Source of the DNA: Acidaminococcus massiliensis
GTDB taxonomy: Bacteria; Bacillota; Negativicutes; Acidaminococcales; Acidaminococcaceae
Reading direction: 5' to 3'
Length of the DNA: 64,000 bases
NCBI RefSeq assembly: GCF_900095825.1
Contig: NZ_LT608315.1
Location: forward strand, 386,318 to 450,317
Of this stretch, positions 27,691 through 35,663 are shown in pieces (positions within the stretch are counted from its first letter, which is position 1; each line of letters begins with the position of its first letter). The notes under the pieces were generated by a model that ran no database searches, was not told where the DNA came from, and saw only the letters and a program-made list of their open reading frames with translations. The translations under genes and the position numbers were made by a program.

Positions 27691-28141
27691 GTTTCTCCTC
27701 CCATCGGTTCACTGGATACAGCTGTAGGAGATGCTGCAGCACACTGCTGTGGTCCTGAGCGGCCGAAGCTTCCAGACTGGTCTGGACCCGGTCCGCTCCC
27801 TTCTGGATCTCGGCCGGGAATTGGTTCCGGAGAGATTCCGGCAGGCCGGGGAGGGTGACCGCTGCCTTCAGCCGACCCAGCCCATCCCGGAGACCTCGGA
27901 TCGTCCGTTCCGCCTGGTCCGGAGTCTGCAGGGCTCCCTGGGCCTGGAATTCTCCCACCAGATTTTCGAACCGCTTTTCCATGGCCTCATCCAGCCGGGC
28001 AGTGAACCGTTCCAGGACCACCTGGAAGCAAGGGATCTTCCCTGCCTGCATGGCAGGCAGCACTTCCCGGTCATTCTTCCCTTCTGCGAACTGTTTCAGC
28101 AGGGGGATCCACTCCCCATAGATTTCCGGTGGTTTGATCAT
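27677..28141 (-). CDS. small helical protein of AAA+ operon, unknown
   Basis: A 154-residue, probably all-helical cytoplasmic protein (DEAMEKRFENLVGEF..., TPDQAERTIRGLRDGLGRLKAAVTLP). No family recognised. It begins with an ATGA overlap with the 50-residue upstream gene and its end overlaps the ATPase start by 14 bases. This tight coupling suggests that it works in a complex with the ATPase. Confidence 0.75.
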   Translation of the reverse strand: MIKPPEIYGEWIPLLKQFAEGKNDREVLPAMQAGKIPCFQVVLERFTARLDEAMEKRFENLVGEFQAQGALQTPDQAERTIRGLRDGLGRLKAAVTLPGLPESLRNQFPAEIQKGADRVQTSLEASAAQDHSSVLQHLLQLYPVNRWEEKHEQS

Positions 28142-28290
28142 CCCTTATTCCCTCCCCGTACCGGCATCCGGGGCGGCATCAGGTCCCAGTCCGGGAACTG
28201 ATGGCCCTGGCGGCTCTGCTGCTTTTCCTGTTGGGCTCCAGACTGGGGCCCAACGGAAGCAAAGGGGCTCCCCTTTTCTTCTTGTTCCAT
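28138..28290 (-). CDS. 50-residue protein of AAA+ operon
   Basis: A short gene easily missed: ATG at 28288-28290 with an ideal AAGGAGG 7 bases upstream, 50 codons (MEQEEKGSPFASVG...GGNKG), stopping at 28138-28140 in an ATGA overlap with the next gene; the upstream gene ends 13 bases before it. The product is hydrophilic and rich in Gln, Gly and Pro, likely disordered, with RQGHQFPDWDLMPPRMPVRGG as the only compact-looking part. The strong ribosome-binding site and the coupled ends argue for real translation. Function unknown; perhaps a linker or regulator of the complex. Confidence 0.65.
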   Translation of the reverse strand: MEQEEKGSPFASVGPQSGAQQEKQQSRQGHQFPDWDLMPPRMPVRGGNKG

Positions 28291-28303
28291 CCTGCTTCCT
28301 CCT

Positions 28304-29875
28304 TTATGAATGGCGGATCCGCCGCTTCTGCATCATTTCAGCTTCTTTTTCCAACTGGGCGAACTGGGCCCGGATCTTTTCCTGTTCCCCGGTATAAGCC
28401 CGGTAATGGTCCCGGAAATCCGCTGTCTCCGCACAGGATCCCCGGACCAGGGCTTCCAGGGACTGCCACAGCTGTGCCCGGTCCTGGGCGAACTGCTTGG
28501 CCAGGGGCCGCTTCTTCCAATACTGCCAGAAGGTCATGAGTCCCAGGAAGACCACCATCCCCAAAAGAGGGGACTGGACATGGGGCATGGCCATGTGGAA
28601 GAGGGCCAGGATCACTATGGACCCCATGAACGAAAAAAAGAAGCTGGTGGATCTCCTCGCCATGAAGAAGCAAAAGACCCCTGTCCCCAAGGTAAAGAGT
28701 ACACTGTGCTGGGCCATGAGCCTTCCCCCGTTCCCGTACAAGTACATCCCGGCCAGGAACCAGGGCAGGGTGGTCTTCATAGCGGCCCACCGCCAGTCTG
28801 CGTACCGCCGTTCCTCTGCCAGGGCCCCATCCATGCTTTCCTGGCACTGCCGGACCACGTCCCTTTCTTCCATCCCATCCTGGATGTCGCAGCTGAAGCA
28901 GTAGTTCTGCCGGTGGAAGGTATAATTGAAATTGTAGCGGATGGGCCCCGGTACCAGCCGAGCGGTTTCCCCTGTCACATCATCGAAGGCTTGGTGCAGC
29001 CAGCGGGCCGAATGGGCCAGCAGGAACCGTTCCACCCGAGGACTGGGCACCCCATCTTTTCCCTGTTCCGTCTGCCGGAGGGAAAAAGTCAGGAAATCAC
29101 TGTAGGTCCCCTTCCAGATGGCCGCCGGCAGCTGCAGGCATTCAGACCGGAGGAAGGCTTCCAGCAGCAGACGGCACCCTTCCCGCATCTCCTTCCAGAT
29201 TTCCTGCCGGCTTTGGTGCCGTTCCAAGAACTGTCCCACCGGCCGGGCCAGGAGTGCCCCTTGGAGCAGGGTCCCCGCCGTGGTCCCGGGCAGTTCCCGG
29301 AGATACTGGTACTGGTCCAGCTGAGGGAGAGCGATGTTCTTCCGCAGCTCCCGGAAATACCGGCGCCACAGATCCACCTGCCGTCCTTCCGCCTCAGCGG
29401 ACCGGGACAGTTCTTCCTCCCAGCCTGCCAGCACCGTCTCCAGTTTCTTCCCTCCTGCCGGAGAAAGGGCCTTCCGGGCCCACAGTTCCAGCAGATACCG
29501 GAAGTCCCCGGTCACCAAAAGCTCGTTCTGGTTCCGGAGATACCTCTCCAGCCACCGGTCGCTCATAGGATCCCGCTGCTGCCAAGCCGCGGCCAGGAGG
29601 AAGAAAAGAGACGTCTTTTCCTCCTGGAGCCCCAGGGCCCGGTCCAAGGCCTTCTGGGCAGATCCCGGTTCATCACAGAACCAGAACACCAGGGCTGCCA
29701 TACTGTAGCTGAGCCAATCCTGGGAGGCCCGCACCACCCATTCCCGGGCCCGGGCCAGCCAGCCCGCATCCGGGATCAATCCCTGTTCCAGATTCCGCAG
29801 TACGCCGATGTAATAATTCCCTGTCTTTTCGCCCCGGCAGGCCTTTCCCGCCCCCGGAGAAACCCCTTCTGCCAT
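28304..29875 (-). CDS. membrane protein with helical-repeat N-terminus, unknown
   Basis: A 523-residue protein heading the AAA+ operon. Residues about 20-150 look like TPR-type helical repeats (WLSYSMAALVFWFCDEPGSAQKALDRALGL...). The centre is helical and Arg/Glu rich. At about 385-465 three or four hydrophobic segments follow (WFLAGMYLYG, VLFTLGTGVFCFFMA, STSFFFSFMGSIVILALFHMAM, LLGMVVFLGLMTFW), then a coiled-coil tail (EQEKIRAQFAQLEKEAEMMQKRR). I choose the ATG at 29875 because AGGGG lies 10 bases upstream; 29884 touches that site. It could anchor the ATPase at the membrane. Confidence 0.7.
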   Translation of the reverse strand: MAEGVSPGAGKACRGEKTGNYYIGVLRNLEQGLIPDAGWLARAREWVVRASQDWLSYSMAALVFWFCDEPGSAQKALDRALGLQEEKTSLFFLLAAAWQQRDPMSDRWLERYLRNQNELLVTGDFRYLLELWARKALSPAGGKKLETVLAGWEEELSRSAEAEGRQVDLWRRYFRELRKNIALPQLDQYQYLRELPGTTAGTLLQGALLARPVGQFLERHQSRQEIWKEMREGCRLLLEAFLRSECLQLPAAIWKGTYSDFLTFSLRQTEQGKDGVPSPRVERFLLAHSARWLHQAFDDVTGETARLVPGPIRYNFNYTFHRQNYCFSCDIQDGMEERDVVRQCQESMDGALAEERRYADWRWAAMKTTLPWFLAGMYLYGNGGRLMAQHSVLFTLGTGVFCFFMARRSTSFFFSFMGSIVILALFHMAMPHVQSPLLGMVVFLGLMTFWQYWKKRPLAKQFAQDRAQLWQSLEALVRGSCAETADFRDHYRAYTGEQEKIRAQFAQLEKEAEMMQKRRIRHS

Positions 29876-29935
29876 ACTGATCATTCCCCTGTATCTTTAC
29901 TTGTCAATTCTTTTCCATTGTACAACAAAAAAGGA

Positions 29936-29972
29936 GGTGATGCACGCGTGAAAACCACACACGTGCATCACC
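29936..29972 (-). terminator. terminator after LysM gene
   Basis: GGTGATGCACG pairs with CGTGCATCACC; on the minus strand followed by TCCTTTTTTG. It separates the LysM gene from the AAA+ operon. Confidence 0.8.
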
Positions 29973-29985
29973 CCCCGATCAACCG

Positions 29986-30285
29986 TCAATTGCGGCTGGC
30001 CACCATCTTTTCCGTTTTGCGCTGTTTCACCGGCACCGTCAGCTTCTGCCCTGGCTGGATGGCCTGCCGCAGGTCTAGGTGGTTGGCCTTGGCGATCCGG
30101 TCGATCACTTCCCGGACATCTTCTTCCGGATGGGTATACCGCCGGGCGATGCCCCACAGGCTGTCCCCCCGCATCACCACTACCTGTTCTGTATGATAAC
30201 TGGTGGGCGCCGCTTCCATCTGCAGCACCCCATACCCGGAAACCCCAAATAAAAGCAGCACCAGACCCAGTAAAATCCTTTTCAT
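29986..30285 (-). CDS. LysM-domain membrane protein, YneA-like SOS cell-division inhibitor
   Basis: A 99-residue protein: a single N-terminal membrane segment (about 3-21) and one LysM domain (about 35-90, MRGDSLWGIARRYTH...IQPGQKLTVPV) that would bind peptidoglycan outside the membrane. This is the architecture and size of B. subtilis YneA (105 residues), which delays division after DNA damage. Two LexA-type boxes lie just upstream, which supports the assignment. The start at 30285 has GGAGGG upstream. LexA itself is not in the window. A plain LysM anchor protein is the alternative. Confidence 0.72.
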   Translation of the reverse strand: MKRILLGLVLLLFGVSGYGVLQMEAAPTSYHTEQVVVMRGDSLWGIARRYTHPEEDVREVIDRIAKANHLDLRQAIQPGQKLTVPVKQRKTEKMVASRN

Positions 30286-30301
30286 TTTTCGTCCCTCCAT
30301 T

Positions 30302-30315
30302 CGAACTTTTGTTCG
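30302..30315. promoter_or_regulatory. LexA/SOS box 1
   Basis: CGAACTTTTGTTCG, a perfect CGAAC-N4-GTTCG palindrome as in Gram-positive SOS boxes, 17 bases upstream of the LysM gene start. Confidence 0.85.
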
Positions 30316-30332
30316 TCATGGCAAGGCTTTTA

Positions 30333-30346
30333 TGAATATATGTTCG
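30333..30346. promoter_or_regulatory. LexA/SOS box 2
   Basis: TGAATATATGTTCG matches CGAACATATGTTCG at 12 of 14 positions, 17 bases from box 1, in the same divergent promoter region. Confidence 0.7.
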
Positions 30347-30416
30347 TTTTTTTCAGGATAAGCCATATCCTCTGGCTATAACCGTTCCCCCTCTGTTGGA
30401 AACCCGGAAAGTGGGC

Positions 30417-30422
30417 TATAAT
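30417..30422 (+). promoter_or_regulatory. -10 box of the two-component operon
   Basis: TATAAT with a poor -35 (TTGGAA 15 bases or TGTTGG 17 bases upstream). It overlaps a possible ATG at 30421, so that ATG cannot be the start of the response-regulator gene. Confidence 0.6.
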
Positions 30423-30453
30423 GAAAGGAAAAAGCAACGGAAGGAGCAATGGT

Positions 30454-31131
30454 ATGTCGCTGATTTATTGTGTGGAAGATGACGAAAATATCCGGGAGCT
30501 GGTCCGCTACGCCCTGCGCAGCCAGAATTTCCAGGCAGAGGCCTTTCCCGACGGCACGGCTTTCTGGAAAGCCCTGGAAGAAAAAATGCCCGACCTGGTC
30601 CTCCTGGACATCATGCTGCCGGGAGAAAGCGGCCTGGACATCCTGAAGAAGCTCCGGGGCCAGGCTGCCACTTCTTCCCTTCCCATCATCATGCTCACCG
30701 CCCGGACCAGTGAATATGACGTAGTCACCGGGCTGGATGCCGGAGCGGATGATTACATCTCCAAACCCTTCGGGATCATGGAACTATTGAGCCGGGTGAA
30801 GGCCGTCCTCCGCCGGGGCAGCATCCAGAAACCCCAGGCCCAGGATCTCCTGGTCTGCGGCGACATCACCTTGGACCTGAAGAAACACCAGGTCACCACC
30901 CAGGGAGAGCCCTGTGAACTGACCGTCAAGGAATTCGACCTGCTCCATTACCTGATGGCCAATGCCGGCATCGTCCTGAGCCGGGACCAGATCATGGAAG
31001 CAGTCTGGTCCTTCTCCTACGCAGGAGAGAGCCGCACCATCGACATGCACATCCGGAGCCTGCGCCAGAAGCTGGGAGAAGCCGGCCGGATCATCCAGAC
31101 CGTCCGGGGTGTGGGCTACCGGATCCAGTAA
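30454..31131 (+). CDS. OmpR/PhoB-family response regulator
   Basis: A 225-residue transcription regulator. The receiver domain (1-120) has the acidic pair E8-D9-D10, phospho-acceptor Asp52 in LLDIMLPG, Thr in MLTART and Lys in YISKPFG; the DNA-binding winged helix (about 130-223) has the usual VVTTQGEPCELTVKEFDLL and VRGVGYRI. The start at 30454 is set by GGAAGGAG 9 bases upstream. It is followed after 15 bases by the sensor gene. The pair resembles PhoP/PhoR or WalRK; the signal is not shown by the sequence. Confidence 0.93.
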   Translation: MSLIYCVEDDENIRELVRYALRSQNFQAEAFPDGTAFWKALEEKMPDLVLLDIMLPGESGLDILKKLRGQAATSSLPIIMLTARTSEYDVVTGLDAGADDYISKPFGIMELLSRVKAVLRRGSIQKPQAQDLLVCGDITLDLKKHQVTTQGEPCELTVKEFDLLHYLMANAGIVLSRDQIMEAVWSFSYAGESRTIDMHIRSLRQKLGEAGRIIQTVRGVGYRIQ

Positions 31132-31146
31132 AACAGGGAGCCGTCT

Positions 31147-32877
31147 ATGAAAAAACAGATCTATCTCCATCTGTTCCTGGTGGGGCTGGCCTGCATCCTG
31201 ATCACCGCCTTAGTCTGTGCCTTTGCCTCCTGGCAGACCGCCAAACGCCAGACCTTGGCAGACCTCCAGCAGGTGGCCCAAGTCATGGGCACCGAGATGG
31301 AACATTACAGCGATCCCTATGTTTTCCTCCGTCGTTCCAGTAAGTCTTCTGTGGATCTGCGCTTCACCTGGGTGGACCACCATGGCACCGTACTCTACGA
31401 TTCTTATGAAGAAGCATCCCGGATGCCCAACCACCGGGAGCGGCCGGAAATCGCCGAAGCCCTGGGAGAAGGCCAGGGCAGCGATGCCCGTCATTCCACC
31501 ACCCTCCAGGAAGTGACCCTCTATGCGGCCCAGAGGCTCTCCAATGGCAGCGTGCTCCGGGTGGCCCGGACCCAGACGGAACTGTTCCGTCCCCTGGAAG
31601 CCCTGCTGCCCTGGTGGATTGTTTCCCTCCTGCTCTTGATCCTCATCTGCCAGTTCACCGTACGGCGGCTCACCCAGGGGCTCCTGGACCCATTGGACCA
31701 GGCCACCCGGTATCTGTCCCAGATCGGCCAAGGAGATACCACGGAAGAAGAACGGCAGCTGTTCCACACCTCCTATCCGGAATTGATCCCCTTCCTGGCC
31801 ACCATCGACCGCCAGGGCAAACAGCTGGACCAGAGCCTGCGGAACCTGGAACAGGAACGGAACACCATGAAACGGATCACCGACAGCCTGAAAGAAGGTG
31901 TCATCCTCCTGGACGACCAGATGCGGATCCAGTGGATCAATGCCTGGGGGTTCCAGCTGCTCCAGCAGGAAGAACGCCCCACCGCCGGCCGGCCCCGTCT
32001 CCTGGGGAAATTCCTCATGCCCTTCCTGCCCCCGGAAGCCCGGATCCCCCTAAATCAGCTCAAAGATGGACGCTCTTGGACCCAGACCGTGAAATACCGG
32101 AGCCGCCAGTACCAGCTGGATCTCCAGTTCCTCACCCCGCCCCAGGGCCGGGCCACCCGCATGCTGATCATCCAAGACATCACGGAAGCCCGGGAACGGG
32201 AACAGCTGCGGAGGGACTTCACTGCAAACGTGACCCATGAGCTGAAGACCCCCCTGACTTCCATCAGCGGCTTTGCTGAACTGATGGCCGCCGGGATGTA
32301 CCAGAAGAAAGAGGATATCACCCATTTCGGCCAGCTGATCCGGAAAGAAGCCGGCCGGCTGCTGGAAATGATCAACAGCATCATCTTCCTCTCCCGGATC
32401 GAAGAGATGCCGGCCAATGCTCTCCAGGAAGAAGTACCCCTGGGCGGGCTGATCCAGTCCGTGGTGGAATTCATGGATCCGTTCTGCAAGGACAAACAGG
32501 TGACCATCCACTGCCAGCTCACCGAAGACAAAGTCCGGGGCAGCAGCAGCATGCTCCGGGAAATGGCCATGAATCTCATCGACAACGGAGTCAAGTACAA
32601 CCGGCCCGGAGGCCATGTGTACGTGACCATGAAACGCTCCGGGAGCCAAGTGATCCTCACCGTGAAGGATACCGGCATCGGGATCCCGGAAGACGTCCAG
32701 GAACGGGTCTTCGAACGGTTCTATCGGGTGGACGGCAGCCGGAGCAAACAAAGCGGCGGCAGCGGCCTGGGCCTTTCCATCGTGAAGCACATCGTGGAAC
32801 AGCACCGGGGCAACATCAGCCTCACCAGCCGGCTGAATGAAGGGACCACCATAGAAGTCCATCTGCCGGGAGCGTGA
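31147..32877 (+). CDS. PhoR-like sensor histidine kinase
   Basis: A 576-residue membrane kinase: first membrane segment about 9-27, extracytoplasmic sensor about 30-155, second segment about 157-175, HAMP-like linker, PAS domain (about 240-345), HisKA with phospho-acceptor His364 in NVTHELKTPL, and HATPase with N box (NLIDNGVKYN), G1 (DTGIGIP), F box (FERFYRVD) and G2 (GGSGLGLSIVK). This order is that of PhoR/WalK kinases. It forms an operon with the upstream regulator, and a terminator follows its stop. Confidence 0.93.
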   Translation: MKKQIYLHLFLVGLACILITALVCAFASWQTAKRQTLADLQQVAQVMGTEMEHYSDPYVFLRRSSKSSVDLRFTWVDHHGTVLYDSYEEASRMPNHRERPEIAEALGEGQGSDARHSTTLQEVTLYAAQRLSNGSVLRVARTQTELFRPLEALLPWWIVSLLLLILICQFTVRRLTQGLLDPLDQATRYLSQIGQGDTTEEERQLFHTSYPELIPFLATIDRQGKQLDQSLRNLEQERNTMKRITDSLKEGVILLDDQMRIQWINAWGFQLLQQEERPTAGRPRLLGKFLMPFLPPEARIPLNQLKDGRSWTQTVKYRSRQYQLDLQFLTPPQGRATRMLIIQDITEAREREQLRRDFTANVTHELKTPLTSISGFAELMAAGMYQKKEDITHFGQLIRKEAGRLLEMINSIIFLSRIEEMPANALQEEVPLGGLIQSVVEFMDPFCKDKQVTIHCQLTEDKVRGSSSMLREMAMNLIDNGVKYNRPGGHVYVTMKRSGSQVILTVKDTGIGIPEDVQERVFERFYRVDGSRSKQSGGSGLGLSIVKHIVEQHRGNISLTSRLNEGTTIEVHLPGA

Positions 32878-32882
32878 AAATG

Positions 32883-32908
32883 GGGGGTGTGAAAAAATTC
32901 ACACCCCC
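32883..32908 (+). terminator. terminator of the two-component operon
   Basis: GGGGGTGTGAA/TTCACACCCCC stem with AAAA loop, right after the kinase stop; the following bases are a repeat arm rather than a T-run, so efficiency is uncertain. Confidence 0.55.
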
Positions 32909-33056
32909 GGTCACGGGCCACGAGTCACGGGTCGCGAGCCTTGACGTTTAAGCCGTTTGTTCTTTTTCTATAGGATGATAAGGCAAAATCCATTGGAATT
33001 TGCAAAACGGGATTTTCGGCTTGCACCAACAAGCCCGCGGCTCACGACTCGCGACC
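32909..33056. repeat. intergenic element with GTCACG/CGTGAC-type arms
   Basis: Left arm 32909-32940 (GGTCACGGGCCACGAGTCAC...) and right arm 33034-33056 (CCCGCGGCTCACGACTCGCG...) contain short reiterated units and are partly complementary (GGGTCGCGAG against CTCGCGACC). A roughly 90-base core shows no gene. Confidence 0.55.
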
Positions 33057-33057
33057 A

Positions 33058-33101
33058 AAGGGGCTGTGAAAAAATGATTCTTCATTTTTTCACAGCCCCT
33101 T
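33058..33101 (-). terminator. luxS terminator
   Basis: A perfect stem of about 20 bp (AAGGGGCTGTGAAAAAATGA and its complement) with a 4-base loop, directly after the luxS stop. Confidence 0.9.
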
Positions 33102-33104
33102 GTT

Positions 33105-33584
33105 TTATTCCACGATCTTCCGCTCATAGGGATCACTGCTGATCCCTTTGGCCAAAATTTCCTTGGCCCATTCCTGGGCACAGAACAGAGAATGATCCTT
33201 GTAGTTCCCACATTCCTTTTCTTTCGTTCCGGGCACCTGGTCCCAGGTGGTCTTGACCACCAGTTCCAAGGCTTCCTTCAATGCCTTGGCCACGTCTTTG
33301 GGATCATGGACGCCCCAGCACAGGAGATGGAACCCAGTGCGGCAGCCGAAGGGAGAACAGTCCAGATAGCCCTTGATCCGAGGCCGCAGGTAGAGGGCCA
33401 GGAGATGTTCCAGGGTGTGCATCCCCCCGGTAGGGATTTCCTGCTGGTTAGGCTGGCAGAGCCGGATGTCGAAGTTAGAGACGATATCCCCATGTTCCCC
33501 GGTCTCCTGTCCAATCAGCCGCACATAAGGGGCTTTCACTTTCGTATGGTCTAGAGTGAAACTTTCGATGATGACTTTTTCCAT
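33105..33584 (-). CDS. luxS: S-ribosylhomocysteine lyase LuxS
   Basis: A 159-residue metalloenzyme that turns S-ribosylhomocysteine into homocysteine and DPD, the precursor of autoinducer-2, in the activated methyl cycle. The metal motif HTLEH, the catalytic Cys in [11 protein letters not shown]-x-QPN and the later CGNYKDHSL are all present. The start at 33584 has GGAGG 7 bases upstream; an ATG at 33590 is too close to it. No pfs or metE is adjacent. Confidence 0.97.
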   Translation of the reverse strand: MEKVIIESFTLDHTKVKAPYVRLIGQETGEHGDIVSNFDIRLCQPNQQEIPTGGMHTLEHLLALYLRPRIKGYLDCSPFGCRTGFHLLCWGVHDPKDVAKALKEALELVVKTTWDQVPGTKEKECGNYKDHSLFCAQEWAKEILAKGISSDPYERKIVE

Positions 33585-33600
33585 ATTCATTCCTCCAATG

Positions 33601-33636
33601 AAAGAAGTGTTGCACGGTTCTGTGCAACACTTTCTT
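33601..33636 (-). terminator. hairpin between DUF190 gene and luxS
   Basis: GTGTTGCAC/GTGCAACAC core with A-rich and T-rich shoulders. It is placed to end the DUF190 transcript. Confidence 0.7.
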
Positions 33637-33680
33637 GTCAGCTGTCAACAGTCAGCGGTCAGCGGCCGTTGACCGTTGAC
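33637..33680. repeat. reiterated GTCAGC/GTTGAC element
   Basis: 44 bases built from GTCA-type units (GTCAGCTGTCAACAGTCAGC...) turning into complementary GTTGAC units, so it can fold back on itself. It lies between two hairpins (33601-33636 and 33681-33708). Confidence 0.6.
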
Positions 33681-33708
33681 GGGGGTGCTGCCCATTTGCA
33701 GCACCCCC
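33681..33708. terminator. hairpin next to the DUF190 stop
   Basis: GGGGGTGCTGC/GCAGCACCCCC stem. T-run is on the plus-strand side, although the adjacent gene is on the minus strand, so orientation is ambiguous. Confidence 0.5.
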
Positions 33709-33712
33709 TTTT

Positions 33713-34111
33713 TCATTTCTGCAGTGCCGGGTTGTCCCGGTTGGCAATCTTTTTCTGGTATTCTTCTTTCACGAAGTTGGTGGCCAGCATGTCGATTTCT
33801 TCCACCGTAGCCACCCCATGGCGCAGGTTTTCCTCTAGGAACGGATACAGCAGTTCGATCTGTTCCTTCTTGTCGATCATGGTGATGACCACCGGCAGGT
33901 TGATGGCTTCGGAAACACTGATGAACAGTCTCCGTTCCTTTCCCCGCACCCGGCTCCCATAGCCCTGGGTCCCCCGCATCACCGTACAGCCGGCGATCTT
34001 GTATTTCCCAGCAATGTCAAAGATGGCCTTGTAAAAAGGTTTGTCCTTGTAGAAGAAGTCCTCCCCTACATAGATGGTCAGTTTGGTCAGTTTCAAGAAT
34101 TCAGCAGCCAT
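33713..34111 (-). CDS. DUF190 (PII-like) protein
   Basis: A 132-residue DUF190 protein. These adopt a PII-like ferredoxin fold. Visible family parts: LTIYVGEDFFYKDKPFYKAI, GCTVMRGTQGYGS, and LPVVITMIDKKEQIE. The usual length is about 110-130. The start at 34111 has GGAGGG upstream. Function is unknown; DUF190 genes sometimes accompany crcB fluoride exporters, which is not the case here. Probably monocistronic. Confidence 0.85.
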   Translation of the reverse strand: MAAEFLKLTKLTIYVGEDFFYKDKPFYKAIFDIAGKYKIAGCTVMRGTQGYGSRVRGKERRLFISVSEAINLPVVITMIDKKEQIELLYPFLEENLRHGVATVEEIDMLATNFVKEEYQKKIANRDNPALQK

Positions 34112-34509
34112 ACGTCTTCCCTCCATTTCGGATGAGTTTCTCTTTTCTTGGTTTTATTGTAACATAAATTAATTATTTTCGTAATAGGAAAGGATGATGT
34201 GAAAATACTTTTAAGCAAGAAGGCAGACTCGGCCCTTAATAAGAAGTCAGACTGGCCCTTACGGGCCTTTCAGATGTCAGACATAAGCTTGTTGGCGATG
34301 AGCAGGACGGACCAGCATCTAAGCCGAGCGAAGCTTACGTCTGACGTCTTAAGGCCCGTTAGGGCCGTTTCTAACTTCTTCTTTTTTCTCTTACAACACT
34401 TTCTTCCACTTAATGACGGCTTTTTTCCACTCAGGAAGGAAGTTCTTGTTTCTTAACGAATGGTATCACCATTGGACCCTTGCAAAAATAACAGAAAGAT
34501 GGTGATTCC
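34112..34509. other. intergenic region with palindromic repeat copy 1
   Basis: Apart from the 147-base repeat (34234-34380) and a partial head copy at 34216-34238, this holds only A/T-rich sequence and the leader of the Rpn gene. No other gene is supported. Confidence 0.6.
34234..34380. repeat. 147-bp palindromic repeat, left copy
   Basis: Aligned without gaps to 35517-35663 with about 12 differences by eye. The unit itself is a long imperfect inverted repeat: AAGAAGTCAGAC..GGCCCTTACGGGCC at one end is mirrored by GGCCCGTTAGGGCC..CTAACTTCTT at the other, and GTCAGACATAAGCTT by AAGCTTACGTCTGAC. The GGCCC-NNNN-GGGCC blocks are small palindromes in their own right. Confidence 0.85.
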
Positions 34510-35493
34510 ATGAAAATCTCTACCACTGTTGCCCAGGATCTGGGCACGTGGCAGGAAGAACAGGCGCTGGATGCTGCCTGCTGCCGACTTTTGGCTAACA
34601 AAATCATCCTGGCTCATATCCTCCAGGGCTGTCTTCCGGAATATGAGCATTGTTCCATTCCCGAACTGCTTCCCTGTCTGGAAGGGACTCCTGCCGTCTG
34701 TTCTGTGGCCGTGGATCAGGATGCCCTGAATCCCGGACGCGTCAGAGGCGAAAACACAGCGGACAAAAGCATCACAGAAGGAAATGTGAATTTCGATATC
34801 CTGTTTTCGGCGCGTACTCCTGACGGCAGTGATTCCCGACAAATTTTCATCAACGTGGAAAGCCAGGATACCTGGAGTCCTGGTTATCCCCTGCTGAAGC
34901 GGGCTGCCTATTACTGTGGAAGGCTCCTGTCCCGGCAGAAAGGGATTGTCTTCCAGAATTCCGACTACCAGAAACTCCAGAAAGTCTATTCTCTCTGGGT
35001 CTGCCTGGATCCGCCGAAATCCAAGGAGAACACCCTGACTGCCTTCCATATAAAAGAGGAAAATTTGGTAGGAAATGCCAAATATGGTAAAATGAATTAT
35101 GATATGGTGTCCATGATGATGATTTGCCTAGGACAGCCGGACCATCGGCAGGAGGACATCATCCACCTGCTCAGTGTCCTCCTGTCCACAAAAATGGACC
35201 CTGACGTAAAGAAAGAGATCCTGGAACGGGAATATGATATTCCCATGACCATTGAGATGAAAAAGGAGGCGGAGACCATGTGCGGTATCGGACACGCCAT
35301 TGCAAGGAAGAACTTGGAAAAAGGCATAGAGCAAGGCATTGAGAAGGGCTTGGAAAAAGGCCGCATGGAAGAACGGGAAGCCAACATTGTTGCTATGCTG
35401 AAGGAAAAGATCCCCATGGAGACCATTTCCCGGATCACCCATTACTCCCTGGATCAGATCCAGAAGCTGGGGAAATTGCATGGACTGCTGTAA
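34510..35493 (+). CDS. Rpn/PDDEXK_2-family nuclease (putative transposase-like)
   Basis: A 327-residue PD-(D/E)XK nuclease of the recombination-promoting nuclease type. The catalytic core lies at about 90-150: Asp96 in NFDILF, Glu117-Ser-Gln119 in INVESQ (the E-x-Q variant used in place of E-x-K), then YPLLKRAAYYCGRLL. The C-terminal part has Glu/Lys heptad-like repeats (EKGIEQGIEKGLEKGR) and a final HTH-like helix pair (MEEREANIVAMLKEKIPMETISRITHYSLDQIQKL). E. coli RpnA promotes RecA-independent recombination. The gene is enclosed by two copies of a palindromic repeat. The ribosome-binding site is weak. Confidence 0.82.
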   Translation: MKISTTVAQDLGTWQEEQALDAACCRLLANKIILAHILQGCLPEYEHCSIPELLPCLEGTPAVCSVAVDQDALNPGRVRGENTADKSITEGNVNFDILFSARTPDGSDSRQIFINVESQDTWSPGYPLLKRAAYYCGRLLSRQKGIVFQNSDYQKLQKVYSLWVCLDPPKSKENTLTAFHIKEENLVGNAKYGKMNYDMVSMMMICLGQPDHRQEDIIHLLSVLLSTKMDPDVKKEILEREYDIPMTIEMKKEAETMCGIGHAIARKNLEKGIEQGIEKGLEKGRMEEREANIVAMLKEKIPMETISRITHYSLDQIQKLGKLHGLL

Positions 35494-35516
35494 GTAGGAT
35501 AAGACATCAGAGCAGA

Positions 35517-35663
35517 CCTTAATAAGAAGTCAGACCGGCCCTTCCGGGCCTTTCAGATGTCAGACATAAGCTTGTTGGCAATGAGCAGGACGGACCTGCA
35601 TCTAAGCCGGACAAAGCTGACGTCTGACGTCTCAAGGCCTGTCAGGGCCGTTTCTGACTTCTT
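35517..35663. repeat. 147-bp palindromic repeat, right copy
   Basis: Direct-orientation partner of 34234-34380, same length. A partial further copy of its tail (35668-35709, CTCAAAGCC...TTTCTGACTTCTTT) follows, as a partial head copy precedes the left repeat. Confidence 0.85.

Noticed and set aside
29897-30319. Longer minus-strand frame overlapping the LysM gene
   Set aside because: Different frame with skewed composition and no domain; the 99-residue LysM frame has a signal-anchor and ribosome-binding site.
34453-35049. Minus-strand frame inside the Rpn gene
   Set aside because: Antisense shadow; no start signal and no motif.
35517-35663. Possible CRISPR array or structured ncRNA in the 147-bp repeats
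   Set aside because: Only two full units, separated by a gene, no regular spacers and no cas genes; structure as a regulatory RNA was not supported by a promoter.
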